A stretch of 64,000 nt of DNA from Liolophura sinensis (GCF_032854445.1 NC_088299.1:12021608-12085607); one strand, 5' to 3'. Shown: positions 25,301 to 40,300, counted from the stretch's first letter. Program-made: numbers and translations. The notes: a model not told the origin generated them from the letters alone.

Positions 25301-28300
25301 CCACGTTCGGCCGGAGAGAAAACCTGATAAGCATTACATATAAACTGTTGAAACATAAACACAAACACCTACGCTTTTAACCTACGGTATTTTGTGCATA
25401 AAAAATAGCCAGTGACCAGTACGGTTGGTCACTTTTCACGAAGATGTTTTTTAAAGACTATTTGGTGAATGCAAATGTAACTCTAGTCCTATCTTGGTGA
25501 TGAATTGGCCACTCTCACAGATTTTCGTCTACTGAGGCAAGGCAGCATTTATAACCCAGGAGGGCGTCCAAATTTTATCGACCTAAAGTAATATTTATAA
25601 TATAAAATAGACGTTCTGGGTATCGTACTGAGATAAGGTACTGTAACATATATAATGCAGATGGACGCCTGGGTTGTACTGAGACAAGGTAAGATTTAAT
25701 TAAAACGCAGGTGGACGTCCGGGTTGTACGGAGATAAGGTACAATTTATAATGGAGATGGACGTCTATGGTTGGACTAAGATAAGGTAGCATTTAATTAA
25801 AACGCCAGTGGCCATCTGGGTTTTACTGAGATAAGTTATGATGCCTGTGGACATCTGGGTTGTACTGAGATAAGTTAACATTTATAATGCGCAGTGGGGC
25901 ATCTGAGTTGTACTGAGATAAGTTAACATTTATAATGCACACTGGGACATCTGGGTTATACTGAAATATCTTAACATTTATAACGCGCAGTGGGACATCT
26001 GGGTTGTACCGAGATAAGTTAACATTTATCAAATACAATGGGACATCTGGCTTGTAATGAGATAAGTTAACATTTATGATGCCAGTGGGGCATCTGAGTT
26101 GTACTGAGATAAGTTAACATTTATCATGCGCAGTGGGACATCTGGGTTGTACTGAGATAAGTTAATATTTATAATGCACAGTGGGACATCTGGGTTGTAC
26201 TGAGATAAGTTAACATTTATAATGCGCAGTGGGGCCTCTGGGTTGTACTGAGATAAGTTAACATTTATAATGCGCAGTGGGGCATCTGAGTTGTACTGAG
26301 ATAAGTTAACATTTATGATGCCAGTGGGACATCTGGGTTGTACTGAAATATCTTAACATTTATCAAATACAATGGGACATCTGGCTTGTAATGAGATAAG
26401 TTAACATTTATGATGCCAGTGGGGCATCTGAGTTGTACTGAGGTAAGTTAACATTTATGATGCCAGTGGGACATCTGGGTTGTACTGGAATATCTCAACA
26501 TTTATGATGCGGAGTGGGACATCTGGGTTGTAATGAGATAAGCTAACATTTATAATGCGCAGTGGGACATCTGGGTTGTACTGAGATAAGTTAACATTTA
26601 TAATGCGCAGTGGGACATCTGGGTTGTACCGAGATAAGTTAACATTTATCAAATACAATGGGACATCTGGCTTGTAATGAGATAAGTTAACATTTATGAT
26701 GCCAGTGGGGCATCTGAGTTGTACTGAGATAAGTTAACATTTATGATGCCAGTGGGACATCTGGGTTGTACTGGAATATCTCAACATTTATGATGCGCAG
26801 TGGGACATCTGGCTTGTACTGAGATAAGTTAACATTTATCATGCCCAGTGGGACATTTGGCTTGTGCTGAGATAAGTTAACATTTATAATGCAGATGCAG
26901 ATTTGTGTTATACTTTGATAAGTTCACGTTTATAGTACAATGTATTTATTTATTTATTTATTTGATTGGTGTATATTTAACTTATACGACTGCAGCCGGC
27001 AATATGGAGGAAACCAGGCAGAGCCCGAGGGAAACCCACGACTATCCGCAGGTTACTGGCAGACCTTCCCACGTACAGCTGGAGAGGAACCTAGCATGAG
27101 TTGGACTTGAACTCACAGAGAGAGCATTGGTGAGAGGCTGCTGGGTCATTATGCTGCGCTGGCGCACTCACCAAATGAGCCAAGGAGGCCCTATTATAAT
27201 ACAAGTACGCGCCTGGGGTGCATTGAGATATGTACGTAACGTGTTAGCCTATAATGCAAACGGACCTCTAGATTGTACTGAGATGTGTTTTTATCTATTT
27301 CATTTTTCTTTAATCAAGACTTTGTGAGTGGATGAAACCAAAATGCGCCCTGACTACTGATGAAGGTGACGAGTCAATAATGTTGAGAGTTGAGTTAAAC
27401 ATCAAGCAAGAAAGACAATTTCCATCCTTCTGCCATTCGGATAAACTTGCCTATGGTGGCTGATTCAACTAAATCGTCTCTCTCACTACATACAACCGGC
27501 TCTGGACCAATGTGGTTACGGTCCAGACTAGAATAAAGCGCCCACTGGCTCAACATCGCCTTTCAATCAGGTAGTGTGTCTTGTACCTGGCTAAGTATTG
27601 TGGATTTCTCCATGCTTTATCCGGTTTCCTCTACCTATAAATCAGGCCACAGTCGTAAAAGTGAAATAATCTTTAGCAAAATGTGTTAAACCCTAATCAA
27701 ATAAATAAATAAATAAATAAAATCTTCCACCCACCAGTTGAGCGTCATCAGTAGGACTTCCCGTCACACAACCCTGGTGTCCCCACGGGTAAATGAAGTA
27801 CTGGCCGTAGGAATGGAATGTGATGTACGATTTTATAGTGTCCTTGTGTTGGTTGATAAAGTTTCGCATATTGGCTGTTTCCACTTCTGAGAAGGCAGAG
27901 GCTCCACGGAATGTGTCACTACAAGGATTTGAACTAGCTCCGGTATCTGCAAGAAAACACAAGGTATTCAAATGTACCTATTCATTATCGCCTTCTTCTC
28001 ACAAATTTGTAAAGAAAAAACTCACTTATCAGTTGAGATAATGTATTTACAGTTGACTGTAAGGAGCAACAGACTGACGTGACAACTTCGAACTGTTTGA
28101 CCTGCTTGAAGCTTTTTTTTCTGGATGCCCACTTGTCACAAAAGTAACCAAACTCCAAAGCAACCTCACTCGGCAGGTGTCTGACAAACCACCTTATATA
28201 AAGCGACAGTGGAACCAATAGCAGCTGGATTGGAATAGGCGTCTTCGTTGGCCGATAGTCATCTTTTTGTAAGAGCTCATTAGACCTTTTTGTACGAACT

Positions 28301-31300
28301 CATTAGACAACTAGGCCAACGAGAAAGACAATGTACATGTAGGCCTACATGTAGTTCATAGACAGTTACATTATTTACAACACTGTGTTAAGTGATACAG
28401 CATACCTTACATTTTACCTCAAACGCAGTTTAATTTGCGGTACGTAGTACGGTAGCACAGCTATGTGGTTTGTTACATATTTGTTTGATAACGCAAACAA
28501 AGGTGTGTGGTTTGTTAACACAAACACAGTTGTGTGGTCTGACCATACAAAAGCAGCTTTGTGATTGGGTAACACAACTACGGTGTGATAACAAACACAG
28601 CTTTGTGACTGGATAACACAGGTGTCTGGTTTCATTACACAAAAACAAGTGTGATTGCGCATCACAGATGTATGATTTGATGACATAAACGCTGCTATGT
28701 TGTGCGGTAACGCAGCTGTGTTGTTTGTGACACAAACCTTGCTATGTGGTGCGATAGCATAGCTCTGTAGTTTGCAACACAATCGCAGCTGTTTGGAGAT
28801 TGGGTAACACACTGATGATACTCACGACCCCAGTAATAGTCAAAGTTCCGGTTAGGGTCCGCTCCGTAACAGCCGTTATAATACGATCGGGTCTTCCTCC
28901 ACATACGAGATCCCTGTCAGTTCAGGAAGATTGGTACAAGTATTACTTTACTGATTCAATAGGGTACAGTAGTCTTTGTGAAGTGACTGGAAGTGCAAAA
29001 GTTAAGATTGGATTGGAATGACAACCTTCATTGGTGATAGTAAAATCTGAAGCTGTATACATTGTCAAAAATGTACAAGACAAGAAATGATATAACCCGA
29101 GTTATTTAGGAAAATGGTGAAAACAGATCTCGGTATGTGATGTGGTCTATAACTGAATAAATCAATTTTTAATCTAGAATTCTGACAAGGCCATGAATTA
29201 GGAACTTTACAGGGTTCGAGTGGCATTAGCGGAAACAGCTGCGTTCTCGGGTTGTAGACTTAACTCGGGCCTGATTGACCAAAATTGATAGCAAGGCGGC
29301 GCTTTCAATTTTCTCAATATGTGCAACATCACAAAGACAAATTTATGCTTTTTAAGCTTCCTGTGGGATACTTTATAAATGCATATATATATTTAATCTG
29401 GTGTTGTCTTTTCTTTTAAAGTGCAGGCTGGTATGAAATTTTACCCTTGTGGCAATGAAACTTATTTCAATTTAAAAACCACAGGTCACCTTCACAAATT
29501 CAATTTCTCGTATCTTTTATTTGGAAATCACGTTTCCTAGGTTATGTATGGGTATACCGACATAAAACCAAGTTACGGTTGTTGAGTAGATATGTGCGCT
29601 ATCAGAAACTAAATCGTCAATGCGGATCTGTGTTTCACGCTAAGCGTACAGTTTTACTGCCGAAGGGTGATCACGAAAAATGATAGCGTCATAAGAATGG
29701 CTTTATTGAGAAGGAATATGATTCATGGCTTTGTGTGTTTCATATGTCAACTTGGCGGGAAATGCTACGTGTAGGCGTATATCACTAGTGTGGAGAGTCG
29801 CACAAACTGTCACTTCGCTGTTTAATCTCATAAAGCTGGCCAAAGTCGTGGGCGGGAAATATACTAGAGTACGGCTTAAAACAAGCATAAATAATAAAAC
29901 TGTTACTCTGAGTGACAAAAGAATGTTAAAATGATGTGACCTAAATATTTCCTGTCACTTCTGTATTAAAAAGGCAAGTGAACGTTTATGAATCTCAAGG
30001 TTTTTGCAAAGATTATTATTGATTTTGTCATGAAACTTATCGTGAATTTTTCTTTTGAATTTAAACTTATATGACTCATATAATTCATGTGAACTCGACT
30101 AAATGAAAGGATCGTTCATATTTTGTCGTGTATACGGTTATCCCATATTTATTTTGCTGCATGGACCTAACAAACGAAGGAGACCTTTCCAGCAAGTAAT
30201 GTATGAAAATGATCGAACTAGTCCTTATCGTAAAAATGACGCCCGATGACCATATTTAATGACACGTGTAGGACTACTTACGGATAATCTGCTGTGTTCG
30301 TAGCCGTCTGGGTTAGCCACAGGTAGAAAGTACCAATCAAACCAATCGATCATGTAGCTGACAGACGGGTCCGTAGCGATCTGGGAAGAGGAGCGATATT
30401 TTACATTTATACATATTAACGCCATATGTTCCTGCCAGAAAAAAGCCCATATAAGACGAGACTATCATCACTCTGGCAGATTTAAATGGGCGATGTTCAA
30501 AACAATCCATTATTTAAGATCAGTTAGATATGTAAAAAAAAAATATGCCAAGGTCACAGAAAATGATTATGATTCTTTGCAACAAAACGTTCTCACAAGG
30601 AGAATATATAAATGAAACTGCCTTTAGTTTTCCATCTGCCAAGTCCTAATTTCGAGCCCTTCACATAAACTTCCGTACGCATAGCCTTTCATGCTTATTA
30701 TCGCATAACCGAGAATTATCCAGCAGCCAAGCTGGAAACTAATCATTGGTTTCTATAGGCCGATGCGTAACGTCACTGGTTTCTATAGGCCGATGCGTAA
30801 CGTCACTGGTTTCTATAGGCCGATGCGTAACGTCACTGGTTTCTATAGGCCAGTGCGTAACGTCAATGATTTCTATGGGCTGATGCGTGACGTAACTGGT
30901 TTCTATGGGGTGATGAGTGACATCACTGGTTTGTAGAGTAATACGGGCCATCAGTGTATGGTTTCTATCACTCCCAAGTGTCGTGAAACTGACATAGCAG
31001 ATCGTTTCACACGTCTGGTTAATGGGCATTTATTGCCAATGGAACTGCATGAAACTGTATCGTTATATCGAATGAGTTAACATCTGGCATTACCGTGTAG
31101 AACAGGTTAATGACTGTGGCTGGAGATATCCATTCCCTGGCGTGTATTCCACCGTCAATGAAGATAGCCGGCTTGTTTGGACCGTTACTGATCTGTAACA
31201 TAGAGACATGTATAGCGAGATGGTTAGAGTTTATCGTCTATCGTCATATATATCACACAGATTGAAATCCGGCCTCTTGTGAATTTAAAGGATGTTATTC

Positions 31301-34300
31301 TAACTGTTCCCGTGAATAATTCAACAGTATTGCAGCAAATTGAGCACGGAGTAAACAGAATTAGGTAAAGTATATGTGGTGATGACAGTAGCACCTTTTT
31401 AAGACTTCACTGGTTGAGAATTATTCAACATGTTGTGCTGTTGTTACATTTAACAAAGAAGACAAACTAATTCTTGTTTAGAGCTAAGGTTTAAGGCTCC
31501 AGAATAATCCAGAAATTCCCTGTCCGTGGCTGGGTTCGAACCTCGTGTGCCAACGTTTTGGTTATCGAGCACTTTACCACGTGCCACTCATGCAGGAGAC
31601 ACCGTTCACATGTCCTAGATATCACTAAATGCAGAAATATGGAAGCGTTAGAAGATTTTTTTATAGAAGGTCGTTATAATGATTGTAAGGTCTAATTTTT
31701 GTACACTGAAGCATACATGGGGCAATTTTCTTAAGCATGTAACACCTTTGCCTCGCTTCATCTAATAATGGTGTTTAAAACAGGAACAAAAACACGTCCA
31801 TGTGGAGAAATAAGAAATGACAAGAACCTCTCGTTCTTAAAAGAAGAACGCCCGCTTCTTGCCTGTAGTATGGACGCCAGATGAGGACATCTCGTCCCTC
31901 GAGACGAGATGACTTCATCCGGCTTCCATACTGAATTAGGAAGATGTCGTGGTATTTTGCATGATTAAATCTCAAATGCATACTCCAGTGGGGAAATACA
32001 GATTTGTCCATTTCCTGATGTATAATGTTGACAAGGTCATCTATGTAGGCAATTGAAAATGGCGAGAGATTACAGTGTTGTGGGAAGAACATGCCATAAA
32101 TCAAGCATAAATCATGCGTGTTTGAATATTCTGAATCAATATAACGAGGCCACTGATCAACACAGCTGTGGGAAGGCGTGAAGGTAAATTGCTGAGCATT
32201 GCACTGATACATATGGTTAAGATAAACCATTTTGTACATGAATCAATGAACCTGTGTCGAATGGACTTGAGGTTAAGTTCTTTTTTATATCTAGCCGTCG
32301 TCATACTTTCAGCTATTCATACCGATTTATCAGATTTTGATAATGTGTAAATGCTGATCGTGCCCCTTGTTAATAGACTATAGACAAGTTAAGAAAAGCG
32401 AAAATAAACCATTCTTGAGAAACTTCAATCTAATGAATGCCAAATTGTTTGTATGGCACGCAAACAACAATGGATCAAATATCCACAGTTCGTATGTACT
32501 GATTAGTTATAATAAATAGGTAACACGGCTGACCGCTTCGGTGCATGGTCTACTGGTTAGAGCAACCGCCTTGACGTCAGGAGACGCCGTAATCATCCCA
32601 AATACATTAAAAATGATACTTGTTACTGCCTCGCTTGGTGCTCATCGCTGAGAGGCCAGAGCAAGGAAACAGGACTGGTTTGCCCGGTGTCAGTATAATC
32701 TGGGTAGGATGCCATGTCTGGTGTCTTCGGCATGATACTTCAGTGTCGGCAGCACTTTGAACTTTGGTCGCAAGAAGACGCAGTAGGCCTACACACCCAA
32801 TTACTACTTTTCATATGACAGCCAAAATTGTTAAGTTAGTACGACGTAAAACTCCAAGCATATATACTTACATACGGATCACGGCTAGCTGATTACCATT
32901 TCCCAAGCCTCGGATCTGATTTGACTCTTACGATTTGAACGTTTTAATCCCCCGTTCAACACACTACTACCAGACAATTAAATCAGTGGCTAACTGTTCT
33001 GTTGCGAAACGAATCCTGCTTACTGGCATAACATTATACCTAAACACTCCTTCCTCCTGAGAATAACGATTTTTTTTAGATATATTTATGAACAAGAATT
33101 TCGGCTTTTGATAAAAGACATTGGAGGACACCATATTTTAACATGTTAATATCAGTATTATTGTAGCGGCAACTCCTTCGAAGATGGACGCTCATAGCCG
33201 GCGCCCATATCTCGGGAAGTTTTAGCATGGTCACTACACTATAAATGTGGTTTGGGTTATTAACACACGTCGGAAACACCTGAAAAAGTTTGACATGTCA
33301 ATTTGTTTCATGATGTTTAACTGCTAAACACGATTAGTGTAAACATGTAATCGTCGTTTATTGGCCATAGGGCATTTGTACGAGCATATCCGAGCTAAAC
33401 ACAAAGATGACACAAAGCTAACCAGTTATCTGTCTAAACATATAGAATTGCTTCACGGAAAAGTAAGCACATCATTTAGAACACACGTAACAGCTAAACA
33501 TGTCTACATGCCGATTTTTATGGGTCTGCTCTTTAGTTCAGTTGCTAACCGAACGTGTTCAGTCTAAACATGTGTAGGCCTCTACACGTTCTATTTGCGC
33601 ACGCTTGCCATAGTTCAAGTGATCTAATTGAAAACGAGGCTGTTCCTCTGCTCAGTTTTGGAAGAGAAGATGTCGAGGAGTGTGTCCGTATTTGTGGTAG
33701 CGGCACTGGTATGTACTCATTGCTTTTATCTTTTCTCATACCGAAGTGTATAAAATTCCAGTTATATTAAAGTCATTCATTCTGCCTTTTCCATATTAGC
33801 ATATATTGATTTAGTGCCATTTTCTAGTTATGCGTAACATACTGCCCATGGTCAGACCTACATGTATTATTCCATGCAGGGGATGTAAACCTGGTAAGTG
33901 GTAGTACTATATACCCCAGATGCATTCACAGGTGAGATATATTCTTTTCATTTATATATAATGTATATATGTATTATATATTTATGTATGATTTTATATG
34001 CGTTTCCAGTGGAGTGACAGTCAGGTGTATGTAAAGTGAAATTTAGAGCATGGTTATAAAAGATAGGCCTATATAAAAAAAAAAAATCAATAAATTTATG
34101 TACCTTTAAATGTAGGTGCATGAGAAATTCTAATTGGTGGGTCTTTCTATACACCTTGTAAACCAGTTCTACTGTTTGGAAATAATAAGTCACTAATTTG
34201 TGTTTCAGATGAACTGGAGTCGTTGAATGCCAGAAGACAATGTGGAGAAGTCCAACAAACTTCACCAATTTATGACTGTTGTACAGGTAATACAGATTGC

Positions 34301-37300
34301 AATCTTATTTTACCCTTGTACAGTTGCACATCATTATGACTTCAGTTCTTCCTTGGAAAGAGTATGGTTGAAAAAGAGTAAGGTGTCAGTATCACCATAT
34401 ATATCGCAGACAAAAATAACCCAAAATCCTTGTTAATTAAAGCACAAAGCAAGCAAGTGAATGAATAAGCAAAATTTACAGAAGTTTGAGAATTTTATGA
34501 GATGCTATTTGTACAGACACTGCACAGTAATAGTACAAGCTAATGAATTCCGTGCCAGATAGGCCTTTAATTTCGTAAAATATTTACTATCAATAAACAA
34601 TTGCACTGTATGTCACTATTAAGCAATAGTGACCAGAAACATGTTAACTACTAGGACTAATAACTGTCTTAGTACATGTATATAGCATAATTTACTTAAT
34701 AACAAAATTCATTGCTTACATCTTGTTTTGTATTGATTGTTCTTTAGCACATACATTGTGCTGCCAGTTTTTATGGCCATATTCTTTCATCTCTTAAGGT
34801 TAACTCCGGCATCTTTCATCGGTAATTTTTAGTTCAGTTCAAGTATACGTAGCACGGTTTAACCAATGAAGTGCTAGAGCAAAGGTACTATGGCCAATTG
34901 CATTATCCACAGGCAATCTTGATAATATTAACTGGGCACATATGACGACAATCACACTTGGATTTCTATAGGAACAACCTGACTTGTGACTGAAGATATG
35001 TGCTGAGCCTGAGAGTTTTCAGTGATTGACCTAGATAAGACTCACCTATAACTAAGTCGAACTATGTCTGCAGTGTTAAATTCAACCAAGGGTCCTACAG
35101 CAGCGAAGCGAACATGACGTTGGACTTGTGAAGGTGGTAAATTGTGGCAGATAGAAAGTCAGTTCATTGTCATAATATCAGGACAAAACTTACGGTTTCA
35201 GTATTTAATTACCTGCAAGTAATGTCTATGAGTTGTATGACTGGACATTGATTAGAGTACAGTTGTGGTATACTATTCAGTTAGAATGGTGGTAAGTCTT
35301 GTGAGAGATCGGTTTGTTTGCTACGGATCAATGTCCTTTTCAACATTACTTCAGTGCTTTATAATGAACAGTTAAGCTTTGCATACTTTTACAAGCCTTC
35401 AGTAAATACTGTTGTCAATGAAAACATTTAATTTATTAATAAGCAGGTAATGTGTGGAGGTTTGCTGTTGCTTTGTGGATAGGTATCAAACATGTTTAGC
35501 ATACCATGTGTTTTGAGGTAAACATGTTTAGGATTTCCGGTGCAAAATATTTTGTGCCCTTCACATGTTTTATATCTCCGCAATTCAACCTAAACACCTT
35601 TTCTCATTACATGTTTAGCAAATCATGTGCTTAAAAAGTAAAAGCAAGATTGTGTGGAGCTTCGTGTTTAGGCTCTTAACACACATGTTAAAGTGTAATA
35701 AATTGAAAGCTAAACCGACGTCATTTTCCTTTAAGATTTATGTAGACACAATCAGTGTTTTTAGCAGTTGGATCATTTTAACGACCAGTCCGTCTGTATG
35801 GCCAGATTTTATCTAAACACTTTACAATTTTGAGAGCATTTCATATGAGGCTGTAGCCTGTTTTACATGAGGGAAAAAAACAGTTCCTGGCCTAAACCAT
35901 CGTTAACCGCCACGATACATATCTGACACAACCTCTTGTATTAAAGTCGCAATCGAACAACCGGAAGCAGCACTTGAAAGCTAGCGACCATACTGTTCAG
36001 AGGCAGATTGATTATGAGAAGACCAGTATCAGTGAGCAAGCATTTTACGATTTTACGACAATCTGTCGTCTGTGACACTTTTATGTGCTGTATTTAACAA
36101 GTTTCGATTCTGTACCCTTACGCCAGATATAAATTAATCAAAACTTGTAACGTCTGTAGCAAGGTAAAAATAAGAGTTACCGTGTTTGTCTCGCCAGGTG
36201 TTTCTTCTACAGAAAGATTTGGCCCGTTTAAGACGTCGGACTCCAGGCTAGAATCCAGCTGATTTTTACATAATTACAGCAAAACACCAGGAGGTGAAAA
36301 CCCAGATAATAATTCCTCAATAAAGAGAACATCAATCAAATCGCAAGAACAGCGCTGTATGAGGAGGCGTTTAAATGGTCCTATTTGTGAAAATGCACAT
36401 ACAACTAATTTTTATCGTTAGACCACATTATGCGAGATACGCTTTTGGATAGAAGAGTATTATCCGGGCATCTTTGTACGAGTGATACATCACCCAGGAG
36501 GGGGTTTGCACTGCGTTCCTACGCCGTGTATAACAGAACATCAAATTTAGGCTCTGTTGGCTTTTGTAGTTGGCGCTGGGTTAAATTGGAAAGATGCTAA
36601 CTATAGGAATTATGGCAATTATTTTTTATGCTGTCTTGATGTCCGATGTCATGGTGATAGTCTGGAAATACGGGATTTAAGGCCACACGTTTTTCATAAG
36701 GTCTCTGGGGTGACTACAGACATAATAAAGATCTTTCGAAAATTTTTCGTTACGATTCAGGGATAGCTTGGCGTATATCTCGCTCTATCCCTTATAGTGG
36801 TTTCGTTTTTAAAGAATACATAAGAAGGTCCACTCAAAAAATTAATTTGTTACTTTCACAGAAATTCTGTTGTCTGAGTGATGCTAATATGTATTCTGTT
36901 ATTTTAACACAATATTCTGTCATATTTAACATAATATCCTGTTAGTCTAATAGAGTTTTTATGTGGAAGTAATGGAATATGTATGTTATATTTAACACAA
37001 CAATCTGCTGCAATAACAGAATACATTCTAACATCACTCACACAACAGACTTTCTGTTAAAATTAACAGATTAATTTTTTAAGTGTATTATAAAAGTACA
37101 GTTTTAAGGAGTGTGAAGGAAGATGTCAAAAAAGGTCATTTATTGACGAAAAATTTTATATTTCTTCATAAACTCTGTTTTATGCATGTTTTTATGTTCC
37201 GTCAATGGTCGGAAATATTCGGAAATGACGTCATCGGTGAACAAACTCGGAATGCGGGAGCAGCTTAGCGCCCCCAATTCGGCCCGTCCCCAAATAAAGT

Positions 37301-40300
37301 TGTTTTAACAGTTATCGTCGTTGACGTCTCCACAGAAGGCAACTTAATGAGAAGCTGCATTTTAGAGGTATTTTTACGCCACAGTTAAGAAGAAAACTGA
37401 TAAGCTTTTTCTTTATATAGTTTTATATGTTAGGCCACATCATATACTACGTATTGAGAAATATAAACCAAACGTATCAAGTATCCACGAATGAACGGCT
37501 CTCTATTATCATAGTGTATCGTCAGATCACAGTCACACTCTGGGTGGGTAAGCAAAGAACCAGAGAAGCTTAACCCTTTTATTACATACAATTTATTTAT
37601 TTACTTATTTATTTATCTGATTAGTGTTTTACACCGTACTCAAGAATATTTCACTTATACTATCCCAGCATTATGGTGGGAGCAAAGGGGGGAAACCCAC
37701 GATCATCCACAGGTTGCTGGCAGACCTTCCCACGTACAGCCGGAGAGGAAGTCAGCAATGAGCTGGCCTTGAACTCACAGCGAACTCACAGCGAAAGCGT
37801 TGGTGAGAGGCTCCTGGGTCATTACGCGGCGCTAGCGCGCTAATAAACTGAGCCACGGAGACATTATTACATACAAAATTAAAAACTAAAACGTATCTGT
37901 TGATAATGCCCTCAACTACCGTCTCTCTTTGTTCGTAAACCAGCGAAAGAAAGGAGCTGACGGATCAAACATAGGCCAGTTGAGCGTGACGTCACATACT
38001 CCAGGCATGTATTTTGCAACTCAATGCCATTTTAGTTGACCGCAATTCAAGCGACCGGTAATATACAATATAATTATTTATGTTCGAACTAATGCAATAA
38101 CACATATTATCATCAATTAATAAAATCCGTTTAGGATTGGTCTAATACCATATTGCTTGTGACATTAAATACCCTAAAATCGTGACCACTGTCACGCGTA
38201 TAACTGTTAATTACGTGGTTTGTTGTGATATTCCGTGCATGAACTTACCACCAAAACATCCATGTCTCTACCGTGAAGGCTTTTACCAATATTTTCTATT
38301 CTGCAGGCTGAGCACTGAGCAGCCAAACTGGCCATAAATTCATTAATCTGAAAAAAAAAATCAGAACCAAAAAAGATTAAAGACAGAAAAATGAACGAAT
38401 AAGGTTTAACCCGACGTTATAGCACAGAAAAATGATCGCCATTGGTCATTTAGGCAGAGTATGGGCCTTCTGTGGAAGGCAATATTCATCGTGCTTTTAT
38501 TTTACGGACCCATTGTATTCGTATATAGTCTGTAGGTCATTGTTGGCCCAGCTGAACGTTGATCTGGCTACATTGGATTACCCCATGACATTGGTAAAGG
38601 TCTCGCCAATTCGGCTGCGGTTTTACGCCATGAAGTCTATCGTCATTGGCCTGGTGAATGGCGCTGATAACTAACGAAGCGTGATGATATTATCCGAGTT
38701 CTTTCAGGTTTCCTTCATTCACAAACCCAACCCCCGTCGTAACGGTATACGTGAAATATTCTTGAGTACAGAGATGGAAACTAATGAAATAAATAATAAA
38801 AAATTCCTCCTTTCATCGACAGAGATTACATATGCAAAACGTATCTCTTCTATCAGCATAATGTGTATCCTGTGCAACGCTACACCTGTAGGTGATGCAG
38901 AGCGATTCGCTAAACATTTCTATGATGTACGACCCCATCGGGTTAGACTATATACCTCATTTACTTTAATGCAAGAAGGCATTACGAATGCCTGTTTGAT
39001 GTGTCTGAATCCTGAAAACTGTTATCTCTTCATCTACTGCAACCTTCGAAAGGGGCTTCCATGCCGTACCTACCAAGGACATTCCACCAAGACATGATCA
39101 GTTCAACTAGACTTACTTTGGCGTGGCTGTTGTAATTGTAGCGGTCGAAGGAGGTAGCTCTTTTCGATCGGTGACGTTCTGTGATGGACTGTAACTCTTC
39201 ATCGACTAAGCTGTGGAGGAGAAAAATTTCGCAATTCGATTTGAATTAAATACCTAACTCTTTTTCTACCTAACTCTGCCTAAGCCATGAACAGTCGGAA
39301 TAAAACCCTGACTGAGGTAAACTGACAAGAGGACGGATTTAACCAATTACATATGACCATTTGCCAGCTATCATAGTGTTCCGATTTTATTCCCCATGCT
39401 GTAATCTATTATACTATTTTACAGTTTTCTTTCAAGATGGAATCGTTACACGTCATCCATATTGGGGCATGGCGTCCTCAAGGCCGCTATAATCATGTTC
39501 GGTTTCTAGGTTTTCCTGATGCAATATTCGTACAGAGTATAATTAAGAAAGCTGTCCGTGATGTCTTTGAGCTAAGGGGAAGGAGCAAGACGTATACGAA
39601 TGGGCTCTTGCGTGCATTGCTAACTTACTCTTGAACGTCGCGGATCTTAATCCTGTAGTGTAGGCCATGCTTGTTGAGCGAGTCCAACACCCTAGCGACA
39701 TATTCCGGCCTCACTCTGACGCTCATCGAGCCTCCAAGAGACTTGGGGTACCGCCAAACGTCCAGCTGGGGGGCGAAAAAAACAAGGAGACATCAGTTAC
39801 ATACAGCATCTTGTTCTGTTCCTTTTGCAATTAGTGGGGGGGGGGGGGGGGATGGCGTATTTGAGATAGGTTTGAACTCACTAGCTCAAATATAACTAAA
39901 CGGAGAGATGAAAAAATGACGATTTATCTATTCAAATAAATGTTAGCTGTGATCCCTACTGCCAACATTGTCAGAGCGAAATATGGCTAGTATTGTTTCG
40001 GTGACCATGTTGGCAAGATGTCTGATATATTTGTCATGGTAGATAATTCCATAACGTCCATATAGCACATCTATGTACTTTGTTTGACTACATGAATAAG
40101 AACAGAAAAATACCGCGTCCTTTTCAATGGCATAATTGTCTGACCAATCTCCAAAGGTTCCCACCATCACGAAAGTGTGGGTGAGTCGATCTGAGGGATG
40201 TCCGAACTGTCCACTTCACGTCCCCTATTCCGGTCCGCCGTGCCAGGGGAGTACGGGACGCTGAGTGCAGCCTAACCTTTGCTATAGCAACCAGGAAGCT

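Larger units (their letters stand above)
31193..38248. other. Carboxypeptidase intron 5 (7 kb)
   Basis: Holds SINE B (32528-32853), the possible DNA transposon (33270-35830), MITE copy 1 and a SINE A copy. A 154-codon minus-strand frame (31775-32239) is the longest open frame not explained by repeats; it matches no family I recognise and begins with no obvious promoter. A tRNA-like B box, GGTTCGAACCC on the minus strand (about 31533-31543), may be a SINE relic. Confidence 0.5.

Noticed and set aside
25823-26658. Minus-strand frames with [15 protein letters not shown] repeats as a gene
   Set aside because: Short frames created by the ~48-bp minisatellite; unit length varies between 46 and 49 bp, so no frame persists.
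28414-28812. 132-codon minus-strand frame (Cys/His/Asn-rich)
   Set aside because: It lies over a degenerate ~30-bp repeat in a carboxypeptidase intron, and an overlapping frame shows the same pattern.
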